A DNA stretch of 27,760 nt from an uncultured bacterium. Lineage in GTDB: Bacteria; Bacillota; Clostridia; Peptostreptococcales; Anaerovoracaceae. Positions 24,273-27,760 of the stretch are shown piece by piece. The DNA lies in the NCBI GenBank assembly GCA_905214195.1, contig CAJMLH010000026.1, forward strand, positions 1-27,760. The letters are read 5' to 3'. The notes under the pieces were generated by a model. It worked only from the letters and a program-made list of their open reading frames with translations. It was not told the DNA's origin and ran no database searches. The translations under genes were made by a program, and so were the position numbers. Position 1 is the stretch's first letter; each line of letters starts with the position of its first letter.

Positions 24273-25415
24273 ATGAACTTTCAATTAACGAAGGAACAGG
24301 AATTCGTAAGAAAATTGGTAAGAGAATTTGCCACTAACGAAGTAGAACCGTTAGCAGCAGAAATCGACCAGGAACACAGATTTCCTGTAGAGACTGTTGA
24401 AAAAATGGCTAAGTATGGCATGTTAGGCGTACCGTTCCCTACTGAATACGGCGGAGCAGGCGGAGACCACATTTCATACGCAATCACAGTAGAAGAATTA
24501 TCAAGAGTTTGCGCTTCAACAGGCGTAATCTGCTCAGCACATACATCACTTTGCTGCTGGCCTATCTTCAACTGGGGTAATGAAGATCAGAAGAGAAAAT
24601 ATCTGCCGGATTTATTAAGCGGCAAGAAATTAGGTGCTTTCGGTCTTACTGAACCTAACGCAGGTACAGACGCATCAGGACAGCAGACAAGAGCTGAACT
24701 GGTAGACGGAAAGTGGATTTTAAACGGAGCTAAAGTATTCATCACTAACGGTGGATATGCTGATGTTTTCGTAGTAATGGCTATGACAGACAAGTCCAAG
24801 GGTAACCACGGAATTTCTGCATTTATCGTAGAAAAGGGAGACGAAGGTTTCTCAATCGGTAAGACAGAAGACAAGATGGGTATCTGTGCATCCTCAACTA
24901 CAGAACTTATTTTCCAGAACTGCGTAATTCCTGAAGACAGACTTTTAGGTCAGGTTGGCGACGGATTCAAGGTTGCTATGTCAACTCTTGACGGAGGTCG
25001 TATCGGTATCGCTTCACAGGCACTGGGTATTGCTCAGGGAGCTTTCGATGTAACAGTTGAATACATGAACGCAAGAAAGCAGTTCGGTAAGAAGCTGTCC
25101 CAGATGCAGGCATTACAGTTTGCAATGGCTGATCTTAAGACTAAGATTGAAGCTGCAAGACTGTTAATCTACAAAGCTGCAGACATGAAAGACAAGCACA
25201 TGAACTACGGTGAAGCTGCTGCTATGGCTAAGCTGTTCGCTGCAGAAACTGCTATGGAAGTTACCACTAAGTGCGTACAGTACCACGGCGGTTACGGATA
25301 CACTAAGGATTATCCGGTAGAAAGAATGATGAGAGACGCTAAGATTACTGAAATCTACGAAGGTACTTCAGAAGTTCAGAGAATGGTAATCGCTGGCAAG
25401 ACTTTCAAGAAATAA
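24273..25415 (+). CDS. bcd: short-chain acyl-CoA dehydrogenase (probable butyryl-CoA dehydrogenase)
   Basis: A 380-residue flavoprotein that, in fermenting Clostridia, reduces crotonyl-CoA to butyryl-CoA. Signatures are the FAD-binding LTEPNAGTDASG (~126-137) and WILNGAKVFITNGG, and QYHGGYGYTKDYPVERMMRD. The catalytic glutamate lies in IYEGTSEVQR near residue 363. The length and motifs match the M. elsdenii/clostridial Bcd group. It is followed within 20 bases by etfB and etfA, as expected for a Bcd-Etf electron-bifurcating complex. A related enoyl-CoA such as caffeoyl-CoA is possible. GGAGG lies 8 nt before the ATG. Codons favour ATC, GGT, GCT and AAG, unlike most of the window, which suggests high expression. 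Confidence 0.9.
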   Translation: MNFQLTKEQEFVRKLVREFATNEVEPLAAEIDQEHRFPVETVEKMAKYGMLGVPFPTEYGGAGGDHISYAITVEELSRVCASTGVICSAHTSLCCWPIFNWGNEDQKRKYLPDLLSGKKLGAFGLTEPNAGTDASGQQTRAELVDGKWILNGAKVFITNGGYADVFVVMAMTDKSKGNHGISAFIVEKGDEGFSIGKTEDKMGICASSTTELIFQNCVIPEDRLLGQVGDGFKVAMSTLDGGRIGIASQALGIAQGAFDVTVEYMNARKQFGKKLSQMQALQFAMADLKTKIEAARLLIYKAADMKDKHMNYGEAAAMAKLFAAETAMEVTTKCVQYHGGYGYTKDYPVERMMRDAKITEIYEGTSEVQRMVIAGKTFKK

Positions 25416-25435
25416 GATTGTAGGAGGAAATTGAA

Positions 25436-26242
25436 ATGGCATTTAAGATTATCGTATGCGCAAAGCAGGTTCCTGATACAAACGTTATCAAGATCAATCC
25501 TAAGACAGGTACTCTGATCAGAGATGGCGTTCCGTCAATCCTGAACCACGACGACGCTAACGCTTTAGAAGAAGCATTAAAGATTAAAGATAAATATGAC
25601 GATGTAACTGTTACAGTTGTATCTATGGGACCTCCTCAGGCAAGCGACTTACTGTTTGAATGTATCGCTAAGGGAGCTGACGAGGGTATCCTTGTATCCG
25701 ACAGAGCAGTAGGTGGTTCCGACACTTGGGCTACTTCCAATACTCTGGAAGCTGCTATCAAGAAGTGGGAAAAAGAAAACGGTCCTGCTGACCTGATCTT
25801 CGCAGGAAGACAGGCTATCGACGGAGACACTGCTCAGGTAGGTCCTCAGATTGCAGAAAAATTAGATCTTCCACAGGTTACATATGTTGAAGAATTTGAA
25901 ATTGCAGACAACTTAAAGGACATCACAGTTAAGAGACAGTTGGAAGACGGTTATGAAGTAATCGGAATCCAGACTCCTTGCATGCTTACTGCAATCAAGG
26001 AACTGAATGAGCCAAGATATATGAGCATGAATGGAATCTTTGCTCAGAAAGATATCAAGGTTTGGAATGCTAAGGACATCGAAGTTGACCTGACTAAGGT
26101 TGGTCTTGAAGCTTCCCCTACAAATGTATTCAGATCATTTACACCGGCTCCTAAGGCTCCTGGCCAGAAAGTTGCCGGAGATTCTGAAAACGAACAGGCT
26201 AAGAACCTGCTGATTCAGCTTAAAGGTAAGCACATCATCTAA
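25436..26242 (+). CDS. etfB: electron transfer flavoprotein beta subunit
   Basis: A 268-residue EtfB. It starts with FKIIVCAKQVPDTN, has the conserved FAGRQAIDGDTAQVGPQIAE segment (~118-137) that helps bind the second nucleotide, and the recognition-loop region RYMSMNGIFAQK. In bifurcating Etf proteins this subunit carries the bifurcating FAD that accepts electrons from NADH, whereas ordinary Etf has AMP there. Flanking bcd and a ferredoxin-fused etfA support the bifurcating type. AGGAGG precedes the ATG. Codon use is the same high-expression style as in bcd. Confidence 0.92.
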   Translation: MAFKIIVCAKQVPDTNVIKINPKTGTLIRDGVPSILNHDDANALEEALKIKDKYDDVTVTVVSMGPPQASDLLFECIAKGADEGILVSDRAVGGSDTWATSNTLEAAIKKWEKENGPADLIFAGRQAIDGDTAQVGPQIAEKLDLPQVTYVEEFEIADNLKDITVKRQLEDGYEVIGIQTPCMLTAIKELNEPRYMSMNGIFAQKDIKVWNAKDIEVDLTKVGLEASPTNVFRSFTPAPKAPGQKVAGDSENEQAKNLLIQLKGKHII

Positions 26243-26262
26243 TTTTAGAAGGAGGAATAAAA

Positions 26263-27546
26263 ATGGCTATTAAAATTATAAATGATAAATGTAAAGGCTG
26301 CTCCCTCTGTGCTAAAGCCTGCCCATTTGACGCTTTGAAAATTGTAGACAGAATTGCAGTTGTTGACGAAAGTAAGTGTACAAACTGTAATGCTTGTATT
26401 GCAAAATGTAAATTCGATGCTATCGAAGCTGCTCCTGAAGCAGAAAAGGTTGACCTTTCAGCTTACAAGCACATTTGGGTATTTGCTGAACAGAGACAGG
26501 GCAAAATCCAGAATGTAGCTCTGGAACTTATAGGAGAAGGTAAGAGACTTGCTAAGGACATCAGCGAAGATACTCAGATCTGCGCAGTTCTTATCGGTAA
26601 CAACATCGACCACTTAGCACAGGAATGTTTCGAATACGGTGCTGAAAAAGTATACATGGTTCAGGATCCATTACTTGAAAACTTCACAACTGACGGATAC
26701 ACTAAGGTTATGAAGCAGTTAATCGATGAATACAAGCCTGAAATCGTTCTTTACGGTGCAACTCACATTGGTCGTGACTTCGCTCCAAGAATTGCAGCAA
26801 GATGCAATACAGGTCTGACTGCTGACTGTACTCACCTTGATGTTAAGGTTTCCAAGTACATCGACTTTGCAAAGGCTAACACTACATTAGATACTTCCAC
26901 TCTGGACCCTAACGATCCTTCAACAGGAATCAAGCAGACTCGTCCTGCATTCGGTGGTAACCTGATGGCTACTATCATCTGCCCTAAGACAAGACCTCAG
27001 ATGTCTACAGTAAGACCTGGAGTAATGCAGAAACAGGAAAGAGAAGTTGGAGCTACAGGTGAAGTTGTAAATGTTAAACCTGAAATCTCCAAAGAAGATA
27101 TCAGAGTAGAAATCAAAGATATCGTTAAGTCAATGAAGGAAATGGTTTCCTTAACTGACGCTAAGATCATCTGCTCCGGCGGTCGTGGTCTTGGTGATGC
27201 TTCCGGATTTGAACTGATCAAGCAGTTCGCTGACAAGGTTGGCGGAGTTGTAGGTTCATCTCGTGCTTGTGTAGACGCAGGTTGGATTGATCACTCACAC
27301 CAGGTAGGTCAGACAGGTACAACTGTTAAGCCTGAAATCTACTTCGCTTGCGGTATTTCCGGTGCTATCCAGCACTTAGCAGGTATGCAGACTTCAAACT
27401 GCATCGTTGCTATCAACAAGGATCCGGATGCTCCTATCTTTGAAGTAGCTGATTACGGTATCGTAGGAGACCTCTACAAAGTAATCCCTGAAATCATCGC
27501 TGAATGGGATAACGCAGAAGAACTCTATGATGCAACTACAAAATAA
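26263..27546 (+). CDS. etfA: electron transfer flavoprotein alpha subunit with N-terminal ferredoxin domain
   Basis: A 427-residue EtfA, about 60-90 residues longer than plain EtfA because of an N-terminal 2[4Fe-4S] ferredoxin domain. Cluster ligands are Cys10, 13, 16, 20 (CKGCSLCAKACP) and Cys39, 42, 45, 49 (CTNCNACIAKC). The rest is EtfA: HIWVFAEQ, LYGATHIGRDFAPRIAARC and the FAD-binding C-terminus with GGRGLG, SRACVDAGW, QVGQTG and GISGAIQHLAGM. Similar fusions occur in CarE of the Acetobacterium caffeyl-CoA reductase. The clusters could pass electrons toward ferredoxin. AGGAGG precedes the ATG. It is the last gene of the operon. Confidence 0.93.
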   Translation: MAIKIINDKCKGCSLCAKACPFDALKIVDRIAVVDESKCTNCNACIAKCKFDAIEAAPEAEKVDLSAYKHIWVFAEQRQGKIQNVALELIGEGKRLAKDISEDTQICAVLIGNNIDHLAQECFEYGAEKVYMVQDPLLENFTTDGYTKVMKQLIDEYKPEIVLYGATHIGRDFAPRIAARCNTGLTADCTHLDVKVSKYIDFAKANTTLDTSTLDPNDPSTGIKQTRPAFGGNLMATIICPKTRPQMSTVRPGVMQKQEREVGATGEVVNVKPEISKEDIRVEIKDIVKSMKEMVSLTDAKIICSGGRGLGDASGFELIKQFADKVGGVVGSSRACVDAGWIDHSHQVGQTGTTVKPEIYFACGISGAIQHLAGMQTSNCIVAINKDPDAPIFEVADYGIVGDLYKVIPEIIAEWDNAEELYDATTK

Positions 27547-27570
27547 GATATAAGCCAATAAGGTTTTATC

Positions 27571-27597
27571 GGCCGCTCCGTTAAGGGGCGGCCTTTT
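27571..27597 (+). terminator. intrinsic terminator of bcd-etfBA
   Basis: GGCCGCTCC pairs with GGGGCGGCC (one G-T) around GTTAA, followed by TTTT. It has the most GC-rich stem in the window. Confidence 0.85.
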
Positions 27598-27646
27598 GTA
27601 ATTCCGGCTCTGTGTCAAAGTTGGTTCTATAATAAATGTTTTGCCC

Positions 27647-27680
27647 TATAACCCTATAAGTTGTCATATAACCCTATAAG
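27647..27680. repeat. 14-bp direct repeats
   Basis: TATAACCCTATAAG occurs at 27647-27660 and 27667-27680, exactly 20 bases apart, with a further CCCTATA at 27644. No gene is seen between 27598 and the window end. Confidence 0.7.
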
Positions 27681-27688
27681 CTACTGTT

Positions 27689-27760
27689 TGCCACCTCTTC
27701 GATGATTGTTGCCAGAAACTCCGATTTTTTGCAAAACAGACAACAAATAGGTGTCTAAAT
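27689..27760. repeat. 72-bp dispersed repeat, copy 2 (runs off the window)
   Basis: Matches 21973-22044 at 65 of 72 positions; mismatches cluster in the first 24 bases. One arm of the TTGTTGTC/GACAACAA inverted repeat is altered here (TTGTTGCC). The element probably continues beyond the window. Confidence 0.75.

Noticed and set aside
27623..27633. TATAAT at 27628 as a promoter
   Set aside because: No -35 element lies 16-18 bases upstream and no gene start follows within the window.

Overview
The window is low-GC DNA from an anaerobic, spore-forming member of the Clostridia. The evidence is an intact spoIIAA-spoIIAB-sigF operon, a Bcd-EtfB-EtfA cassette typical of butyrate-type anaerobic metabolism, strong AGGAGG ribosome sites, RNase Y and a nifS-type desulfurase/thiI pair. 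I cannot name the genus from sequence alone.

Layout. (1) 1-1797: an accessory patch with a SpaA-domain surface-protein fragment that lacks both ends, a small HTH gene related to the first ORF of an IS3-type element, and a terminator. (2) 1798-2889, minus strand: a DUF2974-type alpha/beta hydrolase. (3) 3040-11236, the most interesting region: a promoter, a cobalamin riboswitch with a transcription-attenuator hairpin, then five transport and surface genes plus a second T subunit. In order these are a secreted, sortase-type anchored beta-propeller protein; a membrane-anchored FecR-like/DUF4430 (transcobalamin C-terminal-like) protein; EcfT; a fused double ATPase EcfA-EcfA'; an ECF S component; and a second EcfT. 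It reads as a B12-repressed corrinoid capture and import system. (4) 11248-18240: housekeeping genes rodA/ftsW (minus) divergent from rny, then a MATE exporter, a cysteine desulfurase and thiI. (5) 18247-20254: RNase H (minus), then walJ/yycJ-type hydrolase and rlmH. (6) 20407-21972: a decayed IS3-family element with recognisable terminal inverted repeats. (7) 21973-22597: a repeat-rich intergenic region ahead of the sporulation sigma-F operon (22598-24067). (8) 24273-27546: a highly expressed acyl-CoA dehydrogenase/electron-transfer-flavoprotein operon whose EtfA carries an N-terminal two-cluster ferredoxin domain. (9) 27571-27760: a terminator, short direct repeats and a second copy of the repeat found beside the IS element.

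How parts work together. With little cobalamin the riboswitch should let transcription pass 3373, giving the wall and membrane proteins that may bind corrinoid outside the cell and the ECF machine that imports it. SpoIIAA/SpoIIAB control sigma-F by partner switching. The desulfurase supplies sulfur for ThiI tRNA thiolation. Bcd-EtfAB probably couples crotonyl-CoA (or a related enoyl-CoA) reduction to ferredoxin reduction. The B12 assignment rests on the riboswitch core and the DUF4430 domain; the cooperation between the surface proteins and the ECF transporter is inferred from gene order.
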